Shown here: piece after piece, positions 43,788 to 58,700 of the stretch | How positions within the stretch are numbered: position 1 is the stretch's first letter | Layout: each line of letters opens with the position of its first letter | Assembly (NCBI GenBank): GCA_963281255.1 | Contig: OY725505.1 | Coordinates: forward strand, 2,108,001-2,172,000 | DNA length: 64,000 nucleotides | Direction: 5' to 3' | From: Aphrocallistes beatrix | Taxonomy: Eukaryota > Porifera > Hexactinellida > Sceptrulophora > Aphrocallistidae | Translations under genes and position numbers: made by a program | The notes under the pieces: model-generated | Databases searched by the model: none | The model's input: only the letters and a program-made list of their open reading frames with translations | What the model was told of the DNA's origin: nothing

Positions 43788-46700
43788 CTAATCCATGAAC
43801 TCTGGTTCGTCCGAATCAATGATTATTTTCCCACAATCATCACTTAAGACCTCATCATTCACAATGGCCACATCTCCAAGAAGCTCAATGCTCAGTTCGT
43901 CGTTAACATCTCCACAGGTTTCCTTGTTTGCGATGACTAGCTCCCCAGGTAGCGTCTTAACGGTTTCCGAGGGACTTGTACAATACTTGTCTTCGATTTC
44001 AGAGGAGTTATTATCACTGAAAAGAGAGGGTCGTTTCTCTACAGGATATTGTTTGCTCATAGAATCAGATGTTTCGTCCATTTCTGAAAGGAAAGGATTG
44101 TCAACTTTTGACTCAAGGAAGTTGAGCTCTTCGTAAACATTCTCGCAAGCTCTGTTGATATGACCCAGTACTGGTTGCTTTGGTACTACTACGTCGGAGA
44201 GTTTGTCTTGTTGATAGGGGGTGGCTCCTTCGCAACGATCTTCTTTAACTTCTTCATCATAAATAGGATTTGAAAAACCTATGTTGCTATTAATAGGTTC
44301 CGGTTTTGCGGACGGATGCAGGGGAAGGGGGATTTCTTCCAAATCAGGGTCATTTTCGCCATCTTTCGGTTTGCGATTCTTGCAATTACGCAGTTGAGTT
44401 CGAATTGTACTGTTACGAATGGCGTAGAGGAAAAGAAAGAGGATGCCCTGAAGTGCTATCAAGCTAGAATAGCCCCACCTATAGTATGGAATTTCTACAT
44501 AGATATCGATTATAGTGAGAGCCCAAGGAGCCAAAATGAACGGAGCTAGCATCATATGTCCTGATAGGGCGAAACGTGCGATGCGTACTTGTTCGATTTT
44601 TCGGATTGAACAACATCTGAAGATTGAGACTAACATACCGATTAATGCTACAAAGAAGATAACGGCAATAGGTTCAGTCATAGACCAGATGACGGAGCTT
44701 TTACTGGAGAACCAACAGTACTTATCTTGAATTCCAAGATCTTTCAAATCTAACACTCCGCGGAAAACAGCTAGAGGGATGGGTACAACCCAACCGAGTG
44801 CAAATAGAAGGATATGAATCCGTCTTTTCACCTTAATTAACACAAACCTGAAGCAGATGGCTGCACCTTCAGCCAGGAAACAAGTGGACGAAACGATTGA
44901 AAAGAAGTACACAATCTCAGCTATGATATTGCAATTGTCTCGAATCGGTTGATAGTTTATCAGTCCTATTAGATGGATAGTTACAGAGAGAGTGATGGCA
45001 AAACCCAAGCTGAACTGAGCAATGTAGATGTCGCTCTCTACTAATTTCTTCCCTAGCGAAATGATCAGGATGATGGCCAACGTCAAACAAAGCAGAGATA
45101 TTCCATACACTATATATATGATGTAGGTGAGAATGGGGTCAACCAGATTTGAATCCAGAATAACATCTTCAAACAGTACCATGAAGGTAGAGAGATGCGT
45201 ACTGGAGCAGGTGATGGAGTCGTGTGTCATGTTATAGACACTCAGTCCTTGTTCGCTCCATCCCTGCGTGGCGCTATCCCAATAAACACAGTATGGATTC
45301 AAATTGCTCTGTTCGGTGTTTAGAATGGAAAAGTTGAGGCGAATGGGGTCTTTGAGTTGATTCGGTAAGTTAGTGGCTAGTTCCACCATGGCTAGTGTGC
45401 TGGCTGGTTCGTATTCAGCATATGGCCCTGAGGAAGATTTGGTTAAAATTTGACCGAGCGTCTTGCTGTACAATACTGACACACCAAGTTTTGATTTGCT
45501 GTTGATAAGGGCGTTGATCAGTGATGGTGGGAACAAGATGCTATTCTCCTCGGAGGTGATATTCGTTTGATCGCAATCAGAGAGAACATTAATGGATGTT
45601 TTGCTGGTATCAATGTCGATTTCCTTCACCGTGAAATTGATGTTACTATTTATGAGGGAATCGCACGTGTTATTAGGTGTTTTAATGAAAGTTTGAGCAC
45701 TCAACGTTGAAAATAAGTTCAAGTTTCTGAAAAGGCTATTTGTCATATTCTGATAATTGCCTGAGAAGAATTCGACATTGTTGGGGCAAACGATTGTAGA
45801 GAATATGCAGAGGAATCTTTTAAAGGATGAACGAATTAGGTTAGATTTGTCTTCAGGATTCAATTTGCTTATCGAATGGAAGGCATATTCTGTAAGGTTC
45901 AGAGACAACATAATCTCTTGGGGACTCATAATCGATCTTCCACACACAATGTATGCAACATTTCTTAGCATCTCTGTGATATTCTGCGCATCTATCTGAG
46001 TTTGTTCCCCAAATATGTCATCATATTGATGTAGATAAATAAATAGAGCATCAAATGGTTCCCTCTGACACTCTGTCATATCGGGTGACTTCCAAACTCC
46101 GGATTGGGAACATTTGCGAGTTGTGTTTCCGATTACAAAGGTTGGATCTATGTATTGGCAAGGCATTACTGAGGTTTTGGAATATTCTGTGGCAGGCCAT
46201 TTTATTAGAAATATGGTTTCGCTTTCACATGTCAACTCCTTGGCTGGATATTGACAGTACCTACCCTTATACCCAAAGTAACAGGTGCAATCGAATTTGG
46301 TGATTCCATCAAGACACTTTCCTCCGTTCTCACACACAACGTCTGCACAGTCATTGATATTCACTTCACAGTTCTCCCCATTATATCCGTTTTCACATGA
46401 GCATGCATACTTATCTTGGACTGGATGACATGTTCCATGCTGACATGGTTTCTCGAGGCACTTGTTCGGGTATTCGCAATCAGGACCCAAATACTCACTA
46501 GTGCAGAAACATTCATAACTATCTAAGTGATCGATGCACGTTCCTCCATTTTGACAAGGGCCTGATGAACACTCATTCAACTCAAATTCGCAGAATCGAC
46601 CTGAATATCCTGCGTAACAGTTGCAAGTAAAGTTGTTAATCTGGTCAATGCATGTGCCATGCTCGCACTCAAGTGATAAGCATTCGTTAATCTCATTCTC

Positions 46701-49700
46701 GCAAATGATGCCCTCGTAGCCAGGTGAACACTCACACGTGAAGTCATTTGTATTTTCAGGTTTGCAAACTGCTCCGTTCTGGCATGGATCTTGTTCGTAG
46801 AGACTGAAGTATCCAAAGCATTCGAGTCCCCTTGGAGCTGTTAGAGCTGCGAAAAGTTGGGAGTATGGTCCATAACCAGCACTTGTCATAGCTCGCACTT
46901 GAATGCTGTAGAGAGTTGATGCTGTGAGGTTAGTGAGTTCTATCTCAGTGTTGGTACTGTTGTACAACATGCTGCTTGATTTGGTATTGCTGTCATTAGA
47001 TACAGTCATGAGGGATATTTCGTATTGTATTATCACACCATTTCTAGACGCTAATGGTAGTTCATTCCATTCCACATGAAACCCAGTTTCGATGTTAACT
47101 ATCTGTACATATTCGGGAGCAGCTGTTGGATTCGCTTCTGGCATTGTGATGGTAGCATATGATCTCGGACCGTTTCCCACAATAGTGGACTGATGAAGAC
47201 TGAAGTTGTATGTTACGCTAGGATGGAGGTCTGTGAATGTGTATTTTGTCCTATTGCTCTCAATATTAATAGCGTGTTTGTCAGTGTCTATCTTGGAACC
47301 TTGAAAAGTAATCGTTTGGTGTATTAAAATGCCGTTCCTTTCAACTAGAGGGATTTGAGACCATGTTAGCTGGACCGAAGAAGGAGACACAACTTCAACA
47401 GAAAAATCGCCTGGTGGTACAGTCGGAATATCTTCCCAAGTTTTAACAGTAAGCAAATTGCACTTCGGACTATTTCCAACTACATTAACTGCAAATAAAA
47501 CAATTGTGTATGCAGTATTTGGTTCTAGAAAATCAAGCGTGACTTCTGTAGTATTAATGGAAATTATTCTAAGTGAATTATTCAAATTGCGTACCCAGTA
47601 GTGAAGGATGTAATGGAGAATGTTCCCGTTTTGTTCCAGGATTGGAATGGGTTTCCATGTGACACGAATTTCGTCAGATGCAATAGCCGTCGCATTGACA
47701 TCTTGAGGAGGAGCAGTGGGAGCTATTGGGAGTGTGGTGACATTGATCGCAGTGCTGAAAGGTCCAATACCAACTATCGTCACAGCTGCTAACTGAATAA
47801 CATAAGGCATCGCCTCTTCCAAGTTTTGGAATGTATACTCGGTCACGTTGGTAGTCACTGTCATGTCGTTGATGTGTATTATGTAGCCAGTTATTATTCC
47901 GTTCTGATCTTGTTCATTCGGGGCAAACCAGTTCAGTTCAATCGAGGTTGTATTCGAGATGGAAGATATATACAATGGGGGACTCGTGGGGTTACTTTGT
48001 GCTGTTTCAACAGAGAAAACACTACTCGGACTGGAACCAGCACTATTGATGGCTTTCATACTGGCTCTGTAACGTGTGTATTCATTCAAGTCACTCACAG
48101 TTATCCCAGTATCGCTAGCACCACTGACCCTGTCAAACACAATGACACCTGTTGACTCCTCGGAAACGCTTATCTCATAGCCTGTTAAGGCCCCGTTCCG
48201 GACAGATTCTGGTGTGGCAGACCAGACAATGACGAAGGAAGTAGAGGTGATGGAGTTCACAGAGTGAATGCTTGGACCTTCCGAGGGTGCTGCCTCCAGG
48301 GTGGTGAAGTTGAGCGGGGAGGTGTAGGGACCAGTGCCTGGAGAGGTTTCAGCTGCGATCTTGACTGAGTAACGAGTGTTCGGCATCAATCCCAGTAGTG
48401 TGTAGCTGGTCAGTTCAGGGACTATTTTGATTGTGGAATGGAATGCAGAGGTGACCAACTCGTAGTGCTGAAGGATACCATTGATTGCATCTTCATTCAC
48501 AGGAGTCCATCCGAGAGTCACAGAAAGTGCAGTTGCATTCCTGATATGCAGTGAACTGGGCGCAACTTCTGGGATATCTTGTAAGGTTTGTTCCGTAATA
48601 GGCTGGCTTGCTGGACCAACACCAGCCTGTGTTTTCGCAGCAACTCGTAGGTTATACTGTCGGTATGGTTCCAAGTTAGTGAATGTAAACATGTCTATGT
48701 TCTGTCCGACTGACTGCATTGCAGTATAATTACTGGACACAGCTGCTATTTCAACATCGTACCCAGTGATAACTCCGTTCTGTCCCTGCCTCACAGGAGT
48801 CTTCCACATCACTTCAATCGCCGTTGAGGAATGTGCTATGGTCGTGACATCAGTTGGCGGGCTCGTCGGTGCATCTTCCATAGTTCGAATGGCTATCCAG
48901 TTGGTGTATGGCCCAGCTCCAACTGAAGTATAGACACGGACTTGAATTAGGTATGTTTCATCCGCTTCCAGGTTAGACACGCGGTACTGTGTGACATTGC
49001 CCACCTGCATAGTTCTATTGCTTCTATCTTCAAGAGTTCCAGCATAGTGTAACTCATAGGTAGTTATCTGTCCATTGATATCTGCTGCTATTGGAGCATT
49101 CCATGTCACCAGAATGGCTTCCTTGAAGACAGTAGCTTGCAGGTTTCTTGGCGCTCTATTAGGAACATCTTCATGTGTTCTTACCTCTACAGCAATGCTA
49201 TAGGGTCCCGCACCAATGGTATTATTTGCACGTACTTTGACTAAGTACCTTTCGAACTCTTCCAAGTTATTGACTGTTATAATAGTTTCGTTTGTTGAAT
49301 AGAGATGCGTTTGACTGTCGTGTTGTGTACCCTTCACACTGACTTCATATCTGAGGATGGCTCCGTTTGCTTGGTTCACCAAAAGAGGATTCCAGAATAT
49401 TCTTATACCAGTGTCATGAAGCGCAATAGCGTTGACAGATTGAGGATATCCAGTTGGTAAATCTTCTTGCGTTTGTTCCTCAATTGCCTCACATGGTCCA
49501 TCCCCCTCACTGTTAGAAGTACAGACGACAACCGTGTACACCTCTCCTTCCTCTAAACCAGTTAAGACAATGTTGGTATTAGTTGTTGTTGCGTTACGTA
49601 CACGAGTATCGAAATTATTCCCATAATACTGCAGCTTATATGTGACTGAGTCGCTATTCTGTTCTCGTATTAGTGGTGGATCCCAACTCAATGATAGAGA

Positions 49701-52700
49701 GGTAGTCTGTACGGAATCAATTGTCAGATCGATAGGTGCACCTGAAGGAACAGAGGGTAGTGTCTTCCGGATGATATCAACTGAATAAGGCCCTGATCCT
49801 ATCTTCGTCAAAATCCTTGATTTTATATGATATACGACGTTCTCTTGTAATTGAGTTAAGTTTGCGTTGACGCTACTAATCCAATTGGTGTCTGGCAGCA
49901 CATCTATTGTGTTGACAGTTTGGTCGATAGACTCCCCATAATACACGACTTGGTATTCAGTTAGTATTCCGTTAATACCATCAATAACAGGTGGAGTCAG
50001 GCTAATGCTAATTTCATTGGCTCCGACATTTGTGACTTGTATTTGTGGGGGACTAATTGGCCTTGATTCATTCGTCGTTGCGACTATCACGTCACTGTAT
50101 GGACCTACCCCGTGGGATGTAGATGCGGCTACTTTAACCTGATACTCTGTGAATTCATTCAAACTCACTATGCTGGCTAGCGTTGCTGTTGTAGGAGAGA
50201 GGGTAGTGTAAGAAGACGCGCTCTCCATTCGGTACTGCAGGGTGTAGCTGGTTATGATCCCATTACGATCAGTCGATGGCGGTGCTGCCCATTCAACCCT
50301 GAGAGTGGTCGCTGTGGAAGCCGTGACTCGTACATTACTCGGGGGAGCACTGGGGCGGTTGGTGGCTGTTCTTAAAGTGTAATTATTTGAATTGACTGAA
50401 TAGAGTGTACCAGTGGTCGTTACGTAGAATCGATACAAGCGGTAGGGCTTCAAGCTGGTGCTAGTAGGGTAGTTACTGGTAGTCGGTGAATTCACTTCAT
50501 ATTTCCCATTTCCAAAGCTCAAGTCTAATGCGTGTATCTGATTCGTCACATTCACACTATATGTGGTAGGATCGAATTGGATTCTGGTCCGGAATTGTGC
50601 ATAACTAGAACTGTAACTATTGAGTGAAATGGATGTCGTAAATGTAATTATTTCGCAGGAGTAATTACTGGAGGGATAATAGTTGGTACCACAACTGCAG
50701 TCATAACTTCCAACCGTATTTGTACACGTTTGTTCACACAAATGGGTTCCTGATGAGCATTCGTCGATGTCAACGCATCTCTCTGGGTTCTGTAGCTTTT
50801 GGTATCCGGGCAAACAGTCACATCTGTATGTTCCTGGTTGATTGACGCACTTCTTTGGAGATGGACATAAGTTCGAATTTTCAGTACATTCGTCTACATC
50901 GAGGCAAGTTGAATGATCGGAATCAAGTCGATACCCAGAAATACATCCACATGTGTAACTTCCTTCGCTATTGGTGCATACTTGGTTGCATAACCTTGGC
51001 ACCTGTTCACACTCATTGATATCTTCACATGCTTTTCCGTCAGAAGCAAGAGTGTATCCCGTGCTACAGCGACATGAGTAAGTGCCAACACTATTCTCAC
51101 AGTAATGCTCACAACCATGCGAGCTTGACGTACATTCATTGATGTCATCACATGAATGTAGATTCCCAGAAAGGTAGTAGCCGCTTCGACAGGAGCAACT
51201 GAAGGATCCAGCTGTATTCGTGCAGTCATGTTCACACCCGCCATTATTAGAAGCGCACTCGTTGGTATCGAGACATGACCTTCGATTGGACGAGAGATAG
51301 TAACCCGTGTTACAGGTACACGTGAACGAACCAGCATTGTTTGTACAAGTGTGAGCACAGCCTCCGTTACTACTGGAGCACTCGTTGATATCGTTACAGT
51401 ATCTTCCGCTCGACAATGTATACCCAGTGTTACAACTACATGTGAAGGATCCTACAGTGTTCCTACAAATTTGGGCGCAGTTGTCTGTGTTACGTGTGCA
51501 CTCATTGATATCGACACAAGTTTTTCTATTCGAAGATAGATCATAGCCAGCATTACACCTGCAATAATACGAGCCAGCAGTGTTATAGCATAAATGGTTG
51601 CAGCCATGACTGCTCGTAGAGCACTCATTGCTATCGTAGCATGACTTCCCATTAGACCCTAGGGAGTATCCGGTTCTACAAGTGCAATAATATGATCCAA
51701 TCGTGTTTGTACAACTGTGATCACACCCATCTGTGTTCCGAGAGCATTCATTAATATCATTCTCGCAAATGATACCGTCATAACCAGGTGAACACTCACA
51801 CGCGAAGTTATCTGTTGTATTTTCAGGTTTGCAAACTGCTCCGTTCTGGCATGGATCTTGTTCGTAGAGACTGAAGTATCCAAAGCATTCGAGTCCTTTT
51901 GGAGCTGTTAGAGCTACAAAGAGTTGGGAGTGTGGTCCATAGCCAGCACTTGTCATAGCTCGCACTTGAATGCTGTAGAGAGTTGATGCTGTGAGGTTAG
52001 TGAGTCCTATCTCAGTGTTGGTACTGTTGAACAACATGCTGCTTACATTGGTATTGCTGTCATTAGACACAGTCATGAGGGATATTTCGTATTGTATTAT
52101 CACACCATTTCTAGACGCTAATGGTAGTTCATTCCATTCCACATGAAACCCAGTTTCGATGTTAACTATCTGTACATATTCGGGAGCAGCTGTTGGATTC
52201 GCTTCTGGCATTGTGATGGTAGCATATGATCTCGGACCGTTTCCCACAATAGTGGACTGATGAAGACTGAAGTTGTATGTTACGCTAGGATGGAGGTCTG
52301 TGAATGTGTATTTTGTCCTATTGCTCTCAATATTAATAGCGTGTTTGTCAGTGTCTATCTTGGAACCTTGAAAAGTAATCGTTTGGTGTATTAAAATGCC
52401 GTTCCTTTCAACTAGAGGGATTTGAGACCATGTTAGCTGGACCGAAGAAGGAGACACAACTTCAACAGAAAAATCGCCTGGTGGTACAGTCGGAATATCT
52501 TCCCAAGTTTTAACAGTAAGCAAATTGCACTTCGGACTATTTCCAACTACATTAACTGCAAATAAAACAATTGTGTATGCAGTATTTGGTTCTAGAAAAT
52601 CAAGCGTGACTTCTGTAGTATTAATGGAAATTATTCTAAGTGAATTATTCAAATTGCGTACCCAGTAGTGAAGGATGTAATGGAGAATGTTCCCGTTTTG

Positions 52701-55700
52701 TTCCAGGATTGGAATGGGTTTCCATGTGACACGAATTTCGTCAGATGCAATAGCCGTCGCATTGACATCTTGAGGAGGAGCAGTGGGAGCTATTGGGAGT
52801 GTGGTGACATTGATCGCAGTGCTGAAAGGTCCAATACCAACTATCGTCACAGCTGCTAACTGAATAACATAAGGCATCGCCTCTTCCAAGTTTTGGAATG
52901 TATACTCGGTCACGTTGGTAGTCACTGTCATGTCGTTGATGTGTATTATGTAGCCAGTTATTATTCCGTTCTGATCTTGTTCATTCGGGGCAAACCAGTT
53001 CAGTTCAATCGAGGTTGTATTCGAGATGGAAGATATATACAATGGGGGACTCGTGGGGTTACTTTGTGCTGTTTCAACAGAGAAAACACTACTCGGACTG
53101 GAACCAGCATTATTGATGGCTTTCACACTGGCTCTGTAACGTGTGTATTCATTCAAGTCACTAACAGTTATCCTAGTATCGTTAGCACCACTAACACTGT
53201 CAAACACAATGACACCTGTTGACTGCTCGGAAACGCTTATCTCATAGCCTGTTAAGGCCCCGTTCCGGACAGATTCTGGCGTGGCAGACCAGACAATGAC
53301 GAAGGAAGTAGAGGTGATGGAGTTCACAGAGTGAATGCTTGGACCTTCCGAGGGTGCTGCCTCCAGGGTGGTGAAGTTGAGCGGGGAGGTGTAGGGACCA
53401 GTGCCTGGAGAGGTTTCAGCTGCGATCTTGACTGAGTAACGAGTGTTCGGCATCAATCCCAGTAGTGTGTAGCTGGTCAGTTCAGGGTCTACTTTGATTG
53501 TGGAATGGGATGCAGAGGTGACCAACTCGTAGTGCTGAAGGATACCATTGATTGCATCTTCATTCACAGGAGTCCATCCGAGAGTCACAGAAAGTGCAGT
53601 TGCATTCCTGATATGCAGTGAGCTGGGCGCAACTTCTGGGATATCTTGTAAGGTTTGTTTCGTAATAGGCTGGCTTGCTGGACCAACACCAGCCTGTGTT
53701 TTCGCAGCAACTCGTAGGCTATACTGTCGGTATGGTTCCAAGTTAGTGAATGTAACCATGTCTATGTTCTGTCCGACTGACTGCATTGCAGTATAATTAC
53801 TGGACACAGCTGCTATTTCAACATCGTACCCAGTGATAACTCCGTTCTGTCCCTGCCTCACAGGAGTCTTCCACATCACTTCAATCGCCGTTGAGGAATG
53901 TGCTATGGTCGTGACATCAGTTGGCGGACTTGTCGGTGCATCTTCCATAGTTCGAATGGCTATCCAGTTGGTGTATGGCCCAGCTCCAACTGAAGTATAG
54001 ACACGGACTTGAATTAGGTATGTTTCATCCGCTTCCAGGTTAGACACGCGGTACTGTGTGACATTGCCCACCTGCATAGTTCTATTGCTTCTATCTTCAA
54101 GAGTTCCAGCATAGTGTAACTCATAGGTAGTTATCTGTCCATTGATATCTGCTGCTATTGGAGCATTCCATGTCACCAGAATGGCTTCCTTGAAGACAGT
54201 AGCTTGCAGGTTTCTTGGCGCTCCATTAGGAACATCTTCATGTGTTCTTACCTCTACAGCAATGCTATAGGGTCCCGCACCAATGGTATTATTTGCACGT
54301 ACTTTGACTAAGTACCTTTCGTACTCTTCCAAGTTATTGACTGTTATCATAGTTTCGTTTGTTGAATAGAGATGCGTTTGACTGTCGTGTTGTGTACCCT
54401 TCACACTGACTTCATATCTGAGGATGGCTCCGTTTGCTTGGTTCGCCAAAAGAGGATTCCAGAATATTCTTATACCAGTGTCATGAAGCGCAGTAGCGTT
54501 GACAGATTGAGGATATCCAGTTGGTAAATCTTCTTGCGTTTGTTCCTCAATTGCCTCACATGGTCCATCCCCCTCACTGTTAGAAGTACAGACGACAACC
54601 GTGTACACCTCTCCTTCCTCTAAACCAGTTAAGACAATGTTGGTATTAGTTGTTGTTGCGTTACGTACACGAGTATCGAAATTATTCCCATAATACTGCA
54701 GCTTATATGTGACTGAGTCGCTATTCTGTTCTCGTATTAGTGGTGGATCCCAACTCAATGATAGAGAGGTAGTCTGTACGGAATCAATTGTCAGATCGAT
54801 AGGTGCACCTGAAGGAACAGAGGGTAGTGTCTTCCGGATGATATCAACTGAATAAGGCCCTGATCCTATCTTCGTCAAAATCCTTGATTTTATATGATAT
54901 ACGACGTTCTCTTGTAATTGAGTTAAGTTTGCGTTGACGCTACTAATCCAATTGGTGTCTGGCAGCACATCTATTGTGTTGACAGTTTGGTCGATAGACT
55001 CCCCATAATACACGACTTGGTATTCAGTTAGTATTCCGTTAATACCATCAATAACAGGTGGAGTCAGGCTAATGCTAATTTCATTGGCTCCGACATTTGT
55101 GACTTGTATTTGTGGGGGACTAATTGGCCTTGATTCATTCGTCGTTGCGACTATCACGTCACTGTATGGACCTACCCCGTGGGATGTAGATGCGGCTACT
55201 TTAACCTGATACTCTGTGAATTCATTCAAACTCACTATGCTGGCTAGCGTTGCTGTTGTAGGAGAGAGGGTAGTGTAAGAAGACGCGCTCTCCATTCGGT
55301 ACTGCAGGGTGTAGCTGGTTATGATCCCATTACGATCAGTCGATGGCGGTGTTGCCCATTCAACCCTGAGAGTGGTCGCTGTGGAAGCCGTGACTCGTAC
55401 ATTACTCGGGGGAGCACTGGGGCGGTTGGTGGCTGTTCTTAAAGTGTAATTATTTGAATTGACTGAATAGAGTGTACCAGTGGTCGTTACGTAGAATCGA
55501 TACAAGCGGTAGGGCTTCAAGCTGGTGCTAGTAGGGTAGTTACTGGTAGTCGGTGAATTCACTTCATATTTCCCATTTCCAAAGCTCAAGTCTAATGCGT
55601 GTATCTGATTCGTCACATTCACACTATATGTGGTAGGATCGAATTGGATTCTGGTCCGGAATTGTGCATAACTAGAACTGTAACTATTGAGTGAAATGGA

Positions 55701-58700
55701 TGTCGTAAATGTAATTATTTCGCAGGAGTAATTACTGGAGGGATAATAGTTGGTACCACAACTGCAGTCATAACTTCCAACCGTATTTGTACACGTTTGT
55801 TCACACAAATGGGTTCCTGATGAGCATTCGTCGATGTCAACGCATCTCTCTGGGTTCTGTAGCTTTTGGTATCCGGGCAAACAGTCACATCTGTATGTTC
55901 CTGGTTGATTGACGCACTTCTTTGGAGATGGACATAAGTTCGAATTTTCAGTACATTCGTCTACATCGAGGCAAGTTGAATTATCGGAATCAAATCTATA
56001 CCCAGAAGTACATCCACATGTGTAACTTCCTTCGCTATTGGTGCATACTTGGTTGCATAAACTTGGCACCTGTTCACACTCATTGATATCTTCACATGCT
56101 TTTCCGTCAGAAGCAAGAGTGTATCCTGTGCTACAGCGACATGAGTAAGTGCCAACACTATTCTCACAGTAATGCTCACAACCATGCGAGTTTGACGTAC
56201 ATTCATTGATGTCATTACATGAATGTAGATTCCCAGAAAGGTAGTAGCCGCTTCGACAGGAGCAACTGAAGGATCCAGCTGTATTCGTGCAGTTGTGTTC
56301 ACACCCACCATTATTAGACGCACATTCGTTGGTATCGAGACATGACCTTCGATTGGAAGCGAGATAGTAACCTGTATTACAGGTACACGTGAATGAACCA
56401 GCATTGTTTGTACAAGTGTGAGCACAGCCTCCGTTACTACTGGAGCACTCATTGACATCTTCACATGCTTTTCCGTCAGAAGCAAGAGTGTATCCCGTGC
56501 TACAGCGACATGAGTAAGTGCCAACACTATTCTCACAGTAATGCTCACAACCATGCGAGTTTGACGTACATTCATTGATGTCATTACATGAATGTAGATT
56601 CCCAGAAAGGTAGTAGCCGCTTCGACAGGAGCAACTGAAGGATCCAGCTGTATTCGTGCAGTTGTGTTCACACCCACCATTATTAGACGCACATTCGTTG
56701 GTATCGAGACATGACCTTCGATTGGAAGCGAGATAGTAACCTGTATTACAGGTACACGTGAATGAACCAGCATTGTTTGTACAAGTGTGAGCACAGCCTC
56801 CGTTACTACTGGAGCACTCATTGACATCTTCACATGCTTTTCCGTCAGAAGCAAGAGTGTATCCCGTGCTACAGCGACATGAGTAAGTGCCAACACTATT
56901 CTCACAGTAATGCTCACAACCATGCGAGTTTGACGTACATTCATTGATGTCATTACATGAATGTAGATTCCCAGAAAGGTAGTAGCCGCTTTGACAGGAG
57001 CAACTGAAGGATCCAGCTGTATTCGTGCAGTTGTGTTCACACCCACCATTATTAGACGCACATTCGTTGGTATCGAGACATGACCTTCGATTGGAAGCGA
57101 GATAGTAACCTGTATTACAGGTACACGTGAATGAACCAGCATTGTTTGTACAAGTGTGAGCACAGCCTCCGTTACTACTGGAGCACTCATTGACATCTTC
57201 ACATGCTTTTCCGTCAGAAGCAAGAGTGTATCCCGTGCTACAGCGACATGAGTAAGTGCCAACACTATTCTCACAGTAATGCTCACAACCATGCGAGTTT
57301 GACGTACATTCATTGATGTCATTACATGAATGTAGATTCCCAGAAAGGTAGTAGCCGCTTCGACAGGAGCAACTGAAAGATCCAGCTGTATTTGTGCAGT
57401 TGTGTTCACACCCACCATTATTAGACGCACATTCGTTGGTATCGAGACATGACCTTCGATTGGAAGCGAGATAGTAACCTGTATTACAGGTACACGTGAA
57501 AGAACCAACATTGTTTGTACAAGTGTGAGCACAGCCTCCGTTACTGCTGGAGCACTCATTGACATCTTCACACGCTTTCCCGTCAGAAGCAAGAGTGTAT
57601 CCCGTGCTACAGCGACATGAGTAAGTGCCAACACTATTCTCACAGTAATGCTCACAACCATGCGAGCTTGAGGTACATTCATTGATGTCATTACATGAAT
57701 ATAGATTCCTAGAAAGGTAGTAGCCGCTTCGACAGGAGCAACTGAAGGATCCAGCTGTATTCGTGCAGTTGTGTTCACACCCACCATTATTAGACGCACA
57801 TTCGTTGGTATCGAGACATGACCTTCGATTGGAAGCGAGATAGTAACCTGTATTACAGGTACACGTGAACGAACCAACATTGTTTGTACAAGTGTGAGCA
57901 CAGCCTCCGTTACTACTGGAGCACTCATTGACATCTTCACACGCTTTTCCGTCAGAAGCAAGAGTGTATCCCGTGCTACAGCGACATGAGTAAGTGCCAA
58001 CACTATTCTCACAGTAATGCTCACAACCATGCGAGCTTGAGGTACATTCATTGATGTCATTACATGAATATAGATTCCTAGAAAGGTAGTAGCCGCTTCG
58101 ACAGGAGCAACTGAAGGATCCAGCTGTATTCGTGCAGTCGTGTTCACACCCGCCATTATTAGACGCACATTCGTTGGTATCGAGACATGACCTTCGATTG
58201 GAAGCGAGATAGTAACCTGTATTACAGGTACACGTGAACGAACCAACATTGTTTGTACAAGTGTGAGCACAGCCTCCGTTACTGCTGGAGCACTCATTGA
58301 TATCTTCACATGCTTTTCCATCAGAAGCAAGAGTGTATCCCGTGCTACAGCGACATGAGTAAGTGCCAACACTATTCTCACAGTAATGCTCACAACCATG
58401 CGAGCTTGAGCTACATTCATTGATGTCATTACATGAATGTAGATTCCCAGAAAGGTAGTAGCCGCTTCGACAGAAGCAACTGAAGGATCCAGCTGTATTC
58501 GTGCAGTCGTGTTCACACCCGCCATTATTAGACGCACATTCGTTGGTATCGAGACATAACCTTCGATTGGACGAGAGATAGTAACCCGTGTTACAGGTAC
58601 ACGTGAATGAACCAACATTGTTTGTACAAGTGTGAGCACAGCCTCCGTTACTACTGGAGCACTCGTTGATATCGTTACAGTATCTTCCGCTCGACAATGT

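Noticed and set aside
46577-53796. Many plus-strand and off-frame ORFs of 60-150 codons under the giant exon
   Set aside because: Shadows of the coding strand; they recur at a 5,067-bp spacing because of the internal duplication.
56090-58673. Regularly spaced direct repeats that could be taken for a CRISPR-like array
   Set aside because: Units are 369 bp, coding, and without spacers; the DNA is animal.
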